From assembly GCA_026545225.1 (NCBI GenBank), contig CM048850.1, forward strand, positions 2,914,001-2,978,000: DNA of 64,000 nt, written 5' to 3'. Shown here in pieces: positions 35,235 to 46,613 of this stretch (position 1 is the stretch's first letter; every line of letters starts with the position of its first letter). The notes beneath the pieces are model-generated. The model saw nothing but the letters and a program-made list of their open reading frames with translations. It did no database searches and was not told the origin of the DNA. The stretch is from Cornus controversa. Taxonomy: Eukaryota; Streptophyta; Magnoliopsida; Cornales; Cornaceae. The position numbers and the translations under genes are program-made.

Positions 35235-35390
35235 TGTTGGAATATTCTTGTAATGAGCGTAATTGGCAGAAAATTACCACATTATATGTTATTGAAATTT
35301 GTTGTTAATATAAATATGTGGGTGTAGATATGTCGGAAGCATTCTACAACTTTTCTTTATTTCTTTATCATTCATTCTTTTTCAAAGCCT
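35235..35390 (+). repeat. 3' LTR of Copia P
   Basis: Begins tgttggaatattcttg right after the polypurine tract and runs to about 35390 (right limit uncertain, since the 5' LTR is not present for comparison). Confidence 0.7.
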
Positions 35391-35469
35391 AATCATCCAA
35401 AACCTTTAACACAATCAATATTGTATTTCACTGACACCTTGAATCTTATATAAATGTGTCTACTCACAA

Positions 35470-35665
35470 AAACCCCCACCCAACTTCTCAGCATCTCAAC
35501 CATAGTGTATGTTCTTCCTCTTATCACTAAATTATCAACAGTCATGATCTTCTCAAAAGTGAAAAGCTGCAACATAACATGCTTAAAAAAGTCCTCCCAG
35601 CCTTTCCTAATATTCTTCCATAGCCCCCACCTGATGAGACATCCTGACTTCCTTACACAGCCACT
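35470..35665 (-). mobile_element. L1-type LINE scrap
   Basis: The minus strand reads IRWGLWKNIRKGWEDFFKHV then EKIMTVDNLVIRGRTYT. The first word is the plant L1 text between RT and zf-RVT; the second is the KILT.DNL.KRG helix of zf-RVT. The two lie closer than in intact L1, so an internal deletion is likely. Confidence 0.6.
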
Positions 35666-36152
35666 CAATGACTCGTGCTACTATATATGCTATGTCTACC
35701 ATTGTCCTCCATAAGTTCTTCCTTCCTACAGTCTTCAAATCTCGACAAGGACCAGCTGCCCAATAACACTTCAAATTGGGAAATAAATTATTCTACGTTC
35801 TTTTTCCAAATTTTCTCAGCGACAAACGGAGGTAAAAGAACTGTTATTAGGAATCAGAACAAATCTAAATCCTCCTTTCCCAAGAAATTGGGAATTGGTG
35901 TTGAAACTAAATTCTCCAATTAACTGTCAAGAAAACGTAGTAAAAGAGAGAAAAATCTGATTCTTAAATCTCCATAATCTAGAACCTACAATATACAAAA
36001 TCTAATACAAAACTACACGATTCAGTTACAAATAACAAACTCAAAAAAGCATTATTGGACTCGTAATTATTTTTTTATTTTTTTTTTGTTAATTTATTTC
36101 ACACATTTTCTTGGCAAATAAACAGATTGAAGGAAAAGATATAAAAAATTAC
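35666..36152. other. Intron 1, next to exon 1
   Basis: Ends with the exon 1 donor (minus strand gtaatt, 36152-36147). The plus-strand open frame at 35675-35923 shows no motif. Confidence 0.5.
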
Positions 36153-36388
36153 CTGTTCCGGCCAGCGACAACGATGCGGAGTTGGGGACAGAGGTTGGAG
36201 AGGGCAATGGCAGTGGAGCCTCCGACTCTGCCAGTTCCTCCCAATATCAAAACCCTTGAATTTTTCCGAGTCTTCTCTGAAACCATTGATTTGTTATGTT
36301 CATGCTCTTTAGTAGGAGTGGGAGTAGTACAGGCCTTCGTTAGAGTTTTGATGCTGCTATTTATCAAATGCATACAAATTGGCGCCAT
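36153..36388 (-). CDS. Saccharopine dehydrogenase-like protein, exon 1 (start)
   Basis: 236 bp, 78 codons plus two bases. The ATG at 36388-36386 lies in a good context (agtaaaATGGCG); no in-frame ATG lies upstream before a stop. The first about 35 residues (MAPICMHLINSSIKTLTKAC and on) are rich in Ser, Thr and Lys and may be an organelle transit peptide (inference). MVSEKTRKNSRVLILGGTGR then VGGSTAIALSNLCPQLRIVV gives the beta-alpha-beta dinucleotide-binding unit, with glycine motif GGTGRVGG near residue 55. It ends AGRN plus a split Arg before donor gtaatt. Confidence 0.93.
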
Positions 36389-36399
36389 TTTACTCTCTC

Positions 36400-36417
36400 T
36401 CAAAGACTCCCAGCCAT
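36400..36417 (-). promoter_or_regulatory. Possible five-codon upstream ORF
   Basis: Minus-strand ATG GCT GGG AGT CTT TGA, ending 11 bases before the main ATG. If transcription starts further right, this minimal uORF could lower translation; the transcript start is not known. Confidence 0.35.
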
Positions 36418-36654
36418 CGCCTTTCTATGTATATCGCAGTTATCGTTTTAGCGTTATCCTATCGTGGATGGTTTTTGCTTGTCGATGTGGCTAATTTCCG
36501 CACCTATTGAGAAAACACAAGGCAGCGCACCTGCACCTCACATCATGTATTTTCTTTTTTTTTAATTTTTCTTTTTTTTAACGTTGGCAAAAGCTAAACA
36601 TGTATTCCAGCTAAACTGACGCCGCATACTGATTATACTAATTAGAGCAGCACA

Positions 36655-36689
<35 letters not shown>

Positions 36690-36733
36690 CTATATCTATA
36701 TCGCATACTAATTATACTAATTAGAGCAGCACA

Positions 36734-36764
<31 letters not shown>

Positions 36765-36766
36765 TA
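36418..36766 (-). promoter_or_regulatory. Short 5' flank of the host gene with duplicated TG/TA block
   Basis: Only about 350 bp separate the start codon from the edge of the Gypsy stack at 36767. The distal part is a 79-bp tandem duplication (36622-36700 and 36701-36766) of gcatactaattatactaatt followed by (TG)n(TA)n. No convincing TATA box could be assigned. The remaining promoter must lie in this strip or inside transposon DNA. Confidence 0.5.
36622..36766. repeat. 79-bp tandem duplication with (TG)n(TA)n
   Basis: Two copies of gcatact.attatactaatt agagcagcacatg followed by TG and TA microsatellite runs of different length. Confidence 0.9.
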
Positions 36767-37408
36767 CTGTCGAGTACTTTTACATGCGTGAAGCATATCC
36801 TCCAGAATCTCTAAATTACGCTCTGATTGATCATTTATTTGAGGTTGAAAGTCATACTGAAATGGAGGTCTGTATCAAGTGCAGTCTAAAAACTTTGTTA
36901 AAATGGTAAAGTAAACTTCAGATCTCTATCGGATACAATGGAAATTGACACCTTGTGCAGTCTCAAAATCTTATCAATATACAACCTACTAAGAGTACCC
37001 ACGTCATCTATCACTCAAATCGGAAGGAAATGAGTCACCTTGGTCAATCGTTCCACAATGACCCAAACTGCGACCTAGCTCTTCCTCGTCTGAGGCAACC
37101 CCATCACAAAGTCTATAATGACGTGTTCCCACTTCCACATAGCCACCAGTAATGGCTGTAATAAACCTGTCGGTCTCTGATGCTCGGCCTTCACTTGTTG
37201 ATAAGTGAGACACCTCACCACAAATTGTGCGATGTCCTTTTTCATTCCCTTCCACCAATATTGTATACGAATGTTATGGTACATTTTGGTATCACCGGGA
37301 TTCACTGTAAGTCTAGAGCTATAAAACTCTCTAAAAATCCCATCCCTACACACCAATGGAACAACCATATTACCTCTGAATCTCAAACCTCTATCTGAAT
37401 GAATAACT

Positions 37409-38890
37409 GATTGTGGCTAAGTGTATCAATTAAATTATATTATTTCACAATAGAACGAATTCTCTGCATAATAGGGTTATCGAAGGGGTGTCGATCCTCT
37501 GGGACTGTGATCTGACTGTGTTGGATATACATAATTAATTCTAATTAAATTTAAGAGAAATAGCTACTGATTTTTATTCTAAGTTAACTAATGAAAGCAA
37601 TTAAATAAATGCAAGAGAAGTAAGAAGTGTACAAAGTATGAGATAAATCTATGATTATTGACTTCACTACTGACTTCACCACTAACTTCACAATCAATGG
37701 CCAATTGTTCTAACTATGGGGAATCATACCATGCATAAGTGGTGTCGGTGGCTACAAGCTCACCTCCAATCGTCAAAAGGATAACATATGATTAAGGCTA
37801 AGTTATAGACTATCTTCGATTAGCATGAGTCATCTGCCTAACTACTCTACTCTAGGATGCAGTATGGTCCATCTTCTCTAGGCATAATTCATCAAAACTT
37901 TTAATGATATATATTCAATGATTACCATTGTGTAATAATCACTCTCATAATCAAAGAAAACAAGAGAGATTGAATTTAATAACAATAATTAAGTATCTAA
38001 GATAAGATAAGAAATCATTGAAACTGAATTTATAAGACTTTTATTATTCAATTCTATAAAAAAAATCCTCTAAATTACACAATCTATGCATGAATACAAG
38101 AATTCTAATAATTAGAACAATCAAACCATTGATGCTTAGTTAGGGATACATCAAAATCTTAGTCGATGAACTAGTCGCTTATGGTAGAAGAGACTGCTTC
38201 AACTGTTGAGAAAGAATGCGTCATCTTCATGGAATACGCGCAAGATCTTGTTCTCCAATGATTCTCCACTCCAAAAACTCTTCAAAGTTGTTGCCAAAAG
38301 TCCTTCCAACAGCCCTAATTTGTCACTTTTAATAGTCAAGAGAATATGAAGTCTCCCCACCTAATTAGGACACAATTAGGCTTTTTCCGCAAGCCCTAAT
38401 TAGGTGGATTTTTTTGCTGACTTTCGGCCCAAAGTTTGACGCCCCAGAAGTCCGATTCATAAAATTTACGTGAATTACAAAAACGTCCAAAATCGAATTT
38501 TGTTTAACTTTAAAAGGAATTGAGCCATTTTAACAGTCGAAAATAAGAGATATGAGCAGTTTACCAAAATGGGACTAAAACTGCGTTAAGTGCATAATTG
38601 GCCTTTTGCACGAAATACCCTTAAGTAATCGTAATTCTCTTGGACCTCTTCCTTGGATTATTTTGAGTTGAAATATGGAGTTGAATTGGTCCATTTGATG
38701 TAGGTCTCATATAACCCTCTTGAATGTCATATATAAAAGCCCAAAAATCAGGATTTTAACTAAAATAATCATTAAGGCCCTGAAAATATAGAAAACACTA
38801 AAACAAAATAAAATCACAAATAATCTATTACTAAGAGAATAAAACACGCAAGTTAAGAGGCTAGAATGCGTAACATTCAACGCCTATTAA
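37409..38890 (-). repeat. Solo Athila/Ogre-like LTR in Z
   Basis: About 1,480 bp with flanks taact at 37404-37408 and 38891-38895. Its minus-strand start (after ttaataggcgttgaatgtta) resembles the LTR at 26534. Minus-strand Gypsy pol text continues on both sides, so it is a solo LTR inserted in element Z. No internal region. Confidence 0.7.
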
Positions 38891-39729
38891 TAACTCAATC
38901 CCCCACCACTTCGCCATCCATAATTTGAGTGTGAACACTCTCCACCTCACCGTCGTGCCTCTGCGCCTCAACCACTCTACTCACTAAAGTCAGTTGTGAA
39001 ACAAGTGTGAACAAAGTAGCCGATTCACCACCCTCACTTGTAAGGATCGTGACCATTTTTGACCGATTTTCCTTGATTTTTGTTTAATGTCATATAAATG
39101 CTTTAAATGATTGTTTATATGTTTTAAACATAAAATACATGTTTTAGTAACTTATTTAAGGTTTGGGGAAGTTTTCGGAGCGCGGGCCCCGTGAGCCCAA
39201 AAAATTTGAAAGTATCAGAATGACTCCAAATTCGGAGGGTAGCTTAAATAAAATATTTGACACGTTATGGAATCAATTTTGTGTCAATTGAAGTTACGAA
39301 ACCCAAAAACGGAGCCCGAGAAGGTTTAGTGAAAATGTAGTGGCACTTTTGTAAATAATTGTAGGTCAAAATTCTATAAATAGCAAAGTTAAAGAATTCT
39401 CATTTCTCTCTTCATCCATCAGCCCAAAGAGAGCTTTTCTATATATATGTGTGTGTGTGTGTATATATATGTATCTATATCATCTTCTTCCTTCTCCATT
39501 AAATTAGAATACCTGGGGGTGAGAATTGGGCGACACTGAAGAAGAGAGAAACGGTCTACGTATTGAGGGCTCGAGAATGGTCCAAACAAAATCAATGTCA
39601 TGCCCCGATCCCCTGACTCCCGGGAGACTGGAGGTTAACTCGTACATTAGTCCCAATGGACACTTTTTACCCTTTATAAAGTACCATGCTCTGATACCAA
39701 TTTGTCACGCCCCGGATTTCGGACCTCCG
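38477..39729. repeat. 1,253-bp tandem duplication, copy 1
   Basis: Apparently identical to 39730-40982 over its whole length, as far as I can compare by eye. It contains the right part of the solo Athila-like LTR, the Z spacer piece, the first 557 bp of the Y LTR and the left 133 bp of the next solo LTR. The breakpoint is cctccga/caaaaacg with at most one base of overlap. Confidence 0.93.
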
Positions 39730-40982
39730 ACAAAAACGTCCAAAATCGAATTTTGTTTAACTTTAAAAGGAATTGAGCCATTTTAACAGTCGAAAATAAG
39801 AGATATGAGCAGTTTACCAAAATGGGACTAAAACTGCGTTAAGTGCATAATTGGCCTTTTGCACGAAATACCCTTAAGTAATCGTAATTCTCTTGGACCT
39901 CTTCCTTGGATTATTTTGAGTTGAAATATGGAGTTGAATTGGTCCATTTGATGTAGGTCTCATATAACCCTCTTGAATGTCATATATAAAAGCCCAAAAA
40001 TCAGGATTTTAACTAAAATAATCATTAAGGCCCTGAAAATATAGAAAACACTAAAACAAAATAAAATCACAAATAATCTATTACTAAGAGAATAAAACAC
40101 GCAAGTTAAGAGGCTAGAATGCGTAACATTCAACGCCTATTAATAACTCAATCCCCCACCACTTCGCCATCCATAATTTGAGTGTGAACACTCTCCACCT
40201 CACCGTCGTGCCTCTGCGCCTCAACCACTCTACTCACTAAAGTCAGTTGTGAAACAAGTGTGAACAAAGTAGCCGATTCACCACCCTCACTTGTAAGGAT
40301 CGTGACCATTTTTGACCGATTTTCCTTGATTTTTGTTTAATGTCATATAAATGCTTTAAATGATTGTTTATATGTTTTAAACATAAAATACATGTTTTAG
40401 TAACTTATTTAAGGTTTGGGGAAGTTTTCGGAGCGCGGGCCCCGTGAGCCCAAAAAATTTGAAAGTATCAGAATGACTCCAAATTCGGAGGGTAGCTTAA
40501 ATAAAATATTTGACACGTTATGGAATCAATTTTGTGTCAATTGAAGTTACGAAACCCAAAAACGGAGCCCGAGAAGGTTTAGTGAAAATGTAGTGGCACT
40601 TTTGTAAATAATTGTAGGTCAAAATTCTATAAATAGCAAAGTTAAAGAATTCTCATTTCTCTCTTCATCCATCAGCCCAAAGAGAGCTTTTCTATATATA
40701 TGTGTGTGTGTGTGTATATATATGTATCTATATCATCTTCTTCCTTCTCCATTAAATTAGAATACCTGGGGGTGAGAATTGGGCGACACTGAAGAAGAGA
40801 GAAACGGTCTACGTATTGAGGGCTCGAGAATGGTCCAAACAAAATCAATGTCATGCCCCGATCCCCTGACTCCCGGGAGACTGGAGGTTAACTCGTACAT
40901 TAGTCCCAATGGACACTTTTTACCCTTTATAAAGTACCATGCTCTGATACCAATTTGTCACGCCCCGGATTTCGGACCTCCG
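39730..40982. repeat. 1,253-bp tandem duplication, copy 2
   Basis: Second copy, the one that continues into the full solo LTR at 40849-43862. Because the unit crosses three nested-insertion borders, the duplication is younger than all of them, or is an assembly error. Confidence 0.93.
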
Positions 40983-41304
40983 AGACTCCCCCGGGCTACC
41001 CAATTCCCGAGTGTGAATCTATTCAGTCAACCCATGAACGAACCATTTTAACCTTTAGCTCTTGTGGAAGTTTAATCAACTATATATACGGGTGTATACA
41101 ATATATATCAATGGGCCTCTAACATATGCCCTTCAAATGTTTCCCTCACACAAGCACGGGTACATAACTCTTTGTATGCTCATCAACATAGGCTAAAAAT
41201 AAAACCATTGGAAAGAGGGTTTCAAGACACTCAATTTCAAAAAAAGAATCACTTGATTCGGGTTTGAAAGGACCAAGTTATGTCTATTTCAATATTTTGA
41301 AAAT

Positions 41305-41445
41305 CTGCATTAGTCGACTGATCAGTCGACTTATAGGGCCTCAGTCAACTTATGAAGTGCATTAGTCGACTAATTTGCTGCTCTAGAAAGCTCTAAAATA
41401 CACTGCCAATGTTAGTCGACTTATGGAAAGGAGTAAGTCGACTAA
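41305..41445. repeat. Palindrome cluster AGTCGACT in LTR 'a'
   Basis: Four perfect AGTCGACT-type words (attagtcgactgatcagtcg, attagtcgactaat, gttagtcgactt, taagtcgactaatt) and near-matches in 140 bp. Confidence 0.85.
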
Positions 41446-42304
41446 TTCAGCTTGGAACCCCATTTTTTTCACCTTTTTGACCAAAATTCACCCCAAAACT
41501 CATATCTAAACCTTCCCAACACCTAAAACTCATCCAATAGCATTCAAATAATTTAGAAATGTTATATCACCATACCCATTTATCAATTCACGCATTTGAA
41601 TCACAAGGACCTCATAATCCACATTCTTTCCCATCACCCAATCTCATCTTTATACATATAAGATTCAAATGAACAACACAAGTTACATATATGATAATGT
41701 AACTACAACATTTATATAATCCCAAAAACATTCATTGGGTTCAAAGTATACATTTCAAATCCAAATGGCTTCTAAGTTCATAGTCATTACAAGGATTTCA
41801 TGCATAAGGTCCAAAAATGCTAAAAAATTCAACCATGACTACAACTACATAGATAACGTGCCACAAGCCGGCACGGATAACCAAAAATACAATATCCCAA
41901 CATATATCAAAATGTTACAACATCCAAGAGATAGCAAAAACACTACTAGAGCTCCACTTGGACACTCACGTCCCATCCGTCATCGGCGCTTTATCTGTAA
42001 AATGTTTAGAATAAAGGAGTGAGCACCACTGCGGCTCAGTAAAGGTTCCCCAACCCTCCTAAGTGCCGACCCGACACGACCTACATGAATGCATGCCACT
42101 ACATTACATGTATCATCCAACAAAAACCATGTTCATTCCTAAGCAATGCATATATATAAGAATGCATTAAACACATAACGTGCTTCATAATTTAGAATGG
42201 AAGCATTAACCACACTCTTGTCTCTCTCTCGGACTCAACCCGAGACCCTAGCATGATTGTTGACCAACCACACGACCTGGGCCATTTCCCACACAAGTTC
42301 AGAA

Positions 42305-42600
42305 TTTTCATCACCGAAAACATCGGTCCTACCAGGTAATGAAACTGTTTCAATACGCACCACCGAGAACATCGGTCCTACCAGGTGATTAGATCATTTC
42401 AATACACACCACCGAGAACATCAGTCCCACCAGGTGATGAGATCATTTTTGGAATGCACCACTGAGAACATCAGTCCTACCAAGTGATGAGATATTTTTG
42501 GAATGCACCACTAAGAACATCGGTCCTACCAAGTGATGAGATATCTTCGGACTACACCACCGAGAACATCGATCCTACCAAGTGATGAGACCCTTACAAG
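42305..42600. repeat. About 57-bp minisatellite in LTR 'a'
   Basis: Five to six units with core caccgagaacatcggtccta then ccaggtgatgagat. Confidence 0.88.
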
Positions 42601-43862
42601 ATTTTCACCGGGAACTCCTATCTCCAAGGTGGTCTAACCACTCCAACGCACTTACCGAGTATTAACCTACTCTAGGCAATTCGACCACTTTTCCCCGTTT
42701 TCTCACAGCGGTCCCATATATGCATTTCGAACATATTGTACTCAAGCACTCACTATTCATGCTTCACAATGCATTATCTAGTTATAAAGGAATATAACAT
42801 GCATTTTATCTCCACAAAACCACATATATGTATAACACATCCATATAACCTCTTATATGCATACAACTTCAAAATTAGCATACTTTACTCATGCTACACT
42901 CAATGCATAGATTTAGCATATAGAATTAACATGCATTTATCCACCACATATTCCACATATAATCACATATATGACACAAGGTTAGGCATTTGCACATAAA
43001 CCCCAAATTGAGCACATAAAACCTATATACCCAGTTTATTCCTTTCACACACTTTAACCCATATGCTAAAACCAACACAAAGAACACCCAATGTGCAAAG
43101 ATAGGATTCAAGAGAAGGAGAAAACACAAATTTTCACACCCCTCACCATCCTAAAGCATGTGATACACAACCTACACATCTCCTCTCCACCCGAAACCCT
43201 AGAATCGACAATTAGGAGAGAAGAAGAACCCCTACCTCGAAAATGAAGGCCTTCCAAGCACTTCACCAATTTTCTAGTGGAGTCTACCTTGCCGGATCGC
43301 AACTTTGTTCGGTTCAAACCAAAGCTCTTGCCGTCCCCTACGTATCTCCCTTCTTCGGCGAAACTCGAATCGCACCCGAACAGCTCCGAAATGTAGGGAA
43401 AAGGTAGAGAGGAGAAGATGGAGAGTTTTAGAGAGAGAAGGAGGCGTGAGAAATGGCTGGGATTCTCAGCCACAAATATTTAAAATATCTAGGGCACACA
43501 AAAGACTAAAATGCCCCCAGCCACTTAACGTACCTTCCCGAGCTCCGTTTTTGATTTCAAAAACTCCTACGGTCTTGAAATCACTTCCTCTACTCTCTAA
43601 ATATTTCATCTAAGTCATTCGCAAAAATAAATATTTTTCAAAAATTTTTTGAATTTTCGGGCTCACTTAAGTTGCATCCCGGCCCCAGTTTGACCAAAAA
43701 GTCAAACTTCTCCAATTCTTCTGAAAACTTACCAAAACCCTTAAAACAATTTCTAAACATGTTCCCCACACTCAAAACATGTTAAACACCATCCAAAATG
43801 CATTTATGGCAATTAAAATGCGAAAAATACAAAATTGGCCAAAATTGGTCACGGTCTCTACA

Positions 43863-45021
43863 ATCAATTTCGGACAAGGTTGAGTTTGATGAGAATTTAG
43901 CTTGGAGTTGAGTCGTGTTCTCTCCATCTTATCATTGATTCCTTAAGAATTAATGTGATTTGAATTGGTTAGCATGATTAGAATTGCTAGTCTTACATCT
44001 TTAATTGGGTTAATTCTTTTTAATTGATAATATGGTTGAATTCATGTGTATTTGGATGTGTATCAAAGTGAATTAAGATAATAATTGTGTTTACATGCCT
44101 ATATGTTAGCAATTGTGGTTAAATTTTGCTTACTAACATGAATTGTAGTTGTGGAGACTATGTGGCACAAGATGCAATTTACATGTTTGATAAAATACAT
44201 AATAATGATCCTCTCTATAAATGTTGCATGGATATATGTATGGAAAATACATGTTTTAGCATGGGAATTAAGTGGCTTATGATGCACTTGGAATTGTATG
44301 TCTTGCCATACTTGTAACCTATGTGATTGGTTGTTGATTTTGGGAGTAGGTCAAAAATGAAAAGGGCCCCGAGCCCCGAACTTGCCCAAAGGGGTTTTGT
44401 CTAGACATTCGGGTTAGTAGCCCATGAAGTAGAATATTTGGGTTTTGTCTAGACCCTCGGGTTTTAGCCCGTGAAGTAAAATATTTGAGAAAATTGCTCG
44501 AAAAGCTTTTGACCCGTGACCTACGACTACTCCCACCCTTATGTGATTTTGAATTGAGCTCCAGAATAGTAGTTTTCACAACATGGTATGATAGTTCAAC
44601 GATGCATCGAACTAGCGATGCATCGTAACTTCAATTACGATGCATCATAAAAAGATGATGCATCAAAATGAACATTACGATGCATCGTAATAAGTAACTG
44701 AGGATATAATTCTTGTACAAATATGACCTAGTGATGGACCCACATGCATGTGATGACTTGTATAAGTATATTTATACTCTTAGATATATGATTATGATTA
44801 TACTTCTGCAATTTTGAGATTTCGAATGAATAAACGATTTAAGGGATGAATCACTTGTAATGATCACTCGTATTGATTTCGCACTCTTAACCGGGTGTTG
44901 GATTTAGGTGCATGACAACTTGGTATCGAGATATGGTATCAGATTGAGACGGTTGATGTGAGGTGATGACATGTATTATGATCACCCTCAGTTTTCGAGA
45001 GTCAAAAATCGGGTCATGACA
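43863..45021 (+). repeat. 5' LTR of Y, right part
   Basis: Continues the LTR after solo LTR 'a' (atcaatttcggacaagg onward) and ends gggtcatgaca. It includes a CGATGCATCG cluster (44596-44695) and an inner 'gcatgacaacttggtatcga' end-plus-PBS-like site (44911-44930). Confidence 0.8.
44596..44695. repeat. Palindrome cluster GATGCATC in 5' LTR of Y
   Basis: Five to six CGATGCATCG-like words (aacgatgcatcgaact, agcgatgcatcgtaac, tacgatgcatc and others) in 100 bp. Confidence 0.85.
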
Positions 45022-45261
45022 GATTGGTATTGTCACGCCCTGATTTTTGGTGCTTTCGAAAATCCGAGGGTGAACGGTGTTGTCACCTCTTTCTCTGGAT
45101 CACCAATCACCTATATAATCATAAATCTCATTACAGAAGCTTAAATCATGTGCAAGTACATACGATCGTGCATTGCAAACTCTATAAGTCCCGTTGGAGC
45201 CGATACATGATGTCGGTGCCCGTTCTAAGTCAATTATTAGGTCACAGTCTGGGAGCATTTT

Positions 45262-45440
45262 GATGGATCGAAATGCTCATTTCGATGCATCGAACATGTA
45301 TCGATGAAGTATCAACTAAAAACCACTCTTGGGACTTTTGGCTTTCCAAAAGTCCTTCAGGTTTTTCGATGCATCGATCCTGAGGTTTCGATGCATCGAT
45401 CGTGAGATGCATCGAAATATGGACTTCGATGCATCGAAGT
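45262..45440. repeat. Palindrome cluster CGATGCATCG in LTR 'b'
   Basis: Words ttcgatgcatcga recur at about 45281, 45365, 45389 and 45424, with partial words between (gagatgcatcgaaat). Confidence 0.85.
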
Positions 45441-46613
45441 CCCTCTCGACTGTTTCAATCAGCAACCTATCAAATGACCTAATGTCCATACACTTAACCA
45501 ATTTCAACCCACTAATCTCATTCACTCTTTATATATAAAAAACACATTAAGGAATGCTTAAAATCATTATAATCACAAGCTAAACATGAACTCACATCTC
45601 CAAGCATTATATCTTAGAGTTGGTACACAATAGACTTAAAACCAACGTTCTTCCATTCGAGTCCCAAAGATCATACATAATTCATATATGTTCCTTATAA
45701 GTGAGACTAATGTGCGACAACATGAAACAACCATAATTACAATACTTTCACTCTAGTCCACATGCCACAAGCAGGCATGAACATCTATCTAAATCTCAAA
45801 AAGTAAAAGAACTTCAAGGTCTATCAACCCAATTATGCTTCATCCTCCATTGGAGCCTTATCTAAAAAAGAGTTTGAAAATAAGGGGTGAGTTTATCTTC
45901 TCTCACTCAGTAGGAATGATCCACCCAACTCTACTCTAACTCAGGCAGCCATGCATGGATGTATATGAAATCACTACATGTATATATGACAAATAATCTA
46001 TGTTTTTTACCCTCAAAACAAACAAGTTTTAGAAATCATGCATGATGCTTTACATTTCAAGGCATACATATATATAAATATCAACTTAAACAAGTCACAT
46101 TTCATATATATAACTCACGCTACGTAAATTCAGAAATTAATTCAATTGAGGACTTCGCTTATCACAATCCGTAGGAAGGGTGGACCACATACTCTGCTCA
46201 CACTTTTCGGGCTATTAACCCGACGGAAGCGACACCCGCTTGGCCAAGTTTTGAATATTGCACCCTAGAGTTTGAAACCCTTATTAATTCTCATACAAGC
46301 CCCAAAAATACGCTTTTCACATAATGTATACTTATCACATAAATGCACAAAATCACACAATGCAATGCTTTTATCAAAATAATGCATTTTTTCACTTCAA
46401 CCCAAGCTTGTCACAATATCATTCAATCATCTCATGAAAAATCATAACACTTATGCATTTTGTCAAGAAAATCATATCTTTTATGCACAATTCAACATTG
46501 AAATCATATTTTTATATTTTCACCAAATGAACACAATTTTCTCAAATGCATTCATAGTTTTAACTTCACATATGCAACATATATAAGTCCTAACTGATAT
46601 GCAAGACATATAC

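Larger units (their letters stand above)
27735..35390 (+). mobile_element. Copia relic P, split by Copia M
   Basis: Plus-strand Copia fossil, truncated on its left. Reverse transcriptase (GCKWVFIVRQKADRTIEKYK, LVAKGFTQTYDVDYHQIFAP, YVDDIVVTKDD) is at about 27.8-28.5 kb. RNase H is at about 34.6-35.16 kb, followed by a polypurine tract (ttgagggggag, 35224-35234) and a 3' LTR from 35235 (tgttggaatattc). The middle 28553-34580 is another element with a 5-bp target duplication. Old, with several breaks; no 5' LTR seen. Confidence 0.85.
11975..36388 (-). other. Host gene locus: saccharopine dehydrogenase-like, 5 exons visible
   Basis: Minus-strand gene covering at least 24.4 kb for about 200 codons in view. 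It belongs to the plant saccharopine dehydrogenase-like family (NAD(P)-binding Rossmann N-terminus), as I recall similar to Arabidopsis At1g50450; whether that protein degrades lysine is not established here. Every exon joins its neighbour at GT-AG sites with matching phase: exon 1 ends in phase 2, exon 2 in phase 1, exon 3 in phase 0, exon 4 in phase 1, exon 5 in phase 2. No exon has a stop, so the visible half looks functional. The 3' half was not found right of position 1. Introns 1 and 2 are packed with nested transposons. Confidence 0.85.
40849..43862 (-). repeat. Solo Gypsy LTR 'a' in the 5' LTR of Y
   Basis: 3,014 bp, TG...CA ends, perfect target duplication ATCAA (40844-40848 and 43863-43867). 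On the minus strand it starts tgtagagaccgtgaccaatt. It contains an inner LTR-like end (tgtcacgccccgg, 40956) next to a PBS-like gctctgatacca (40941-40952), an AGTCGACT palindrome cluster (41305-41445) and a minisatellite (42305-42600). Non-coding. Confidence 0.88.

Noticed and set aside
39526-41051. Two near-identical plus-strand frames of 86 and 90 codons
   Set aside because: Copies of LTR sequence created by the 1,253-bp tandem duplication.
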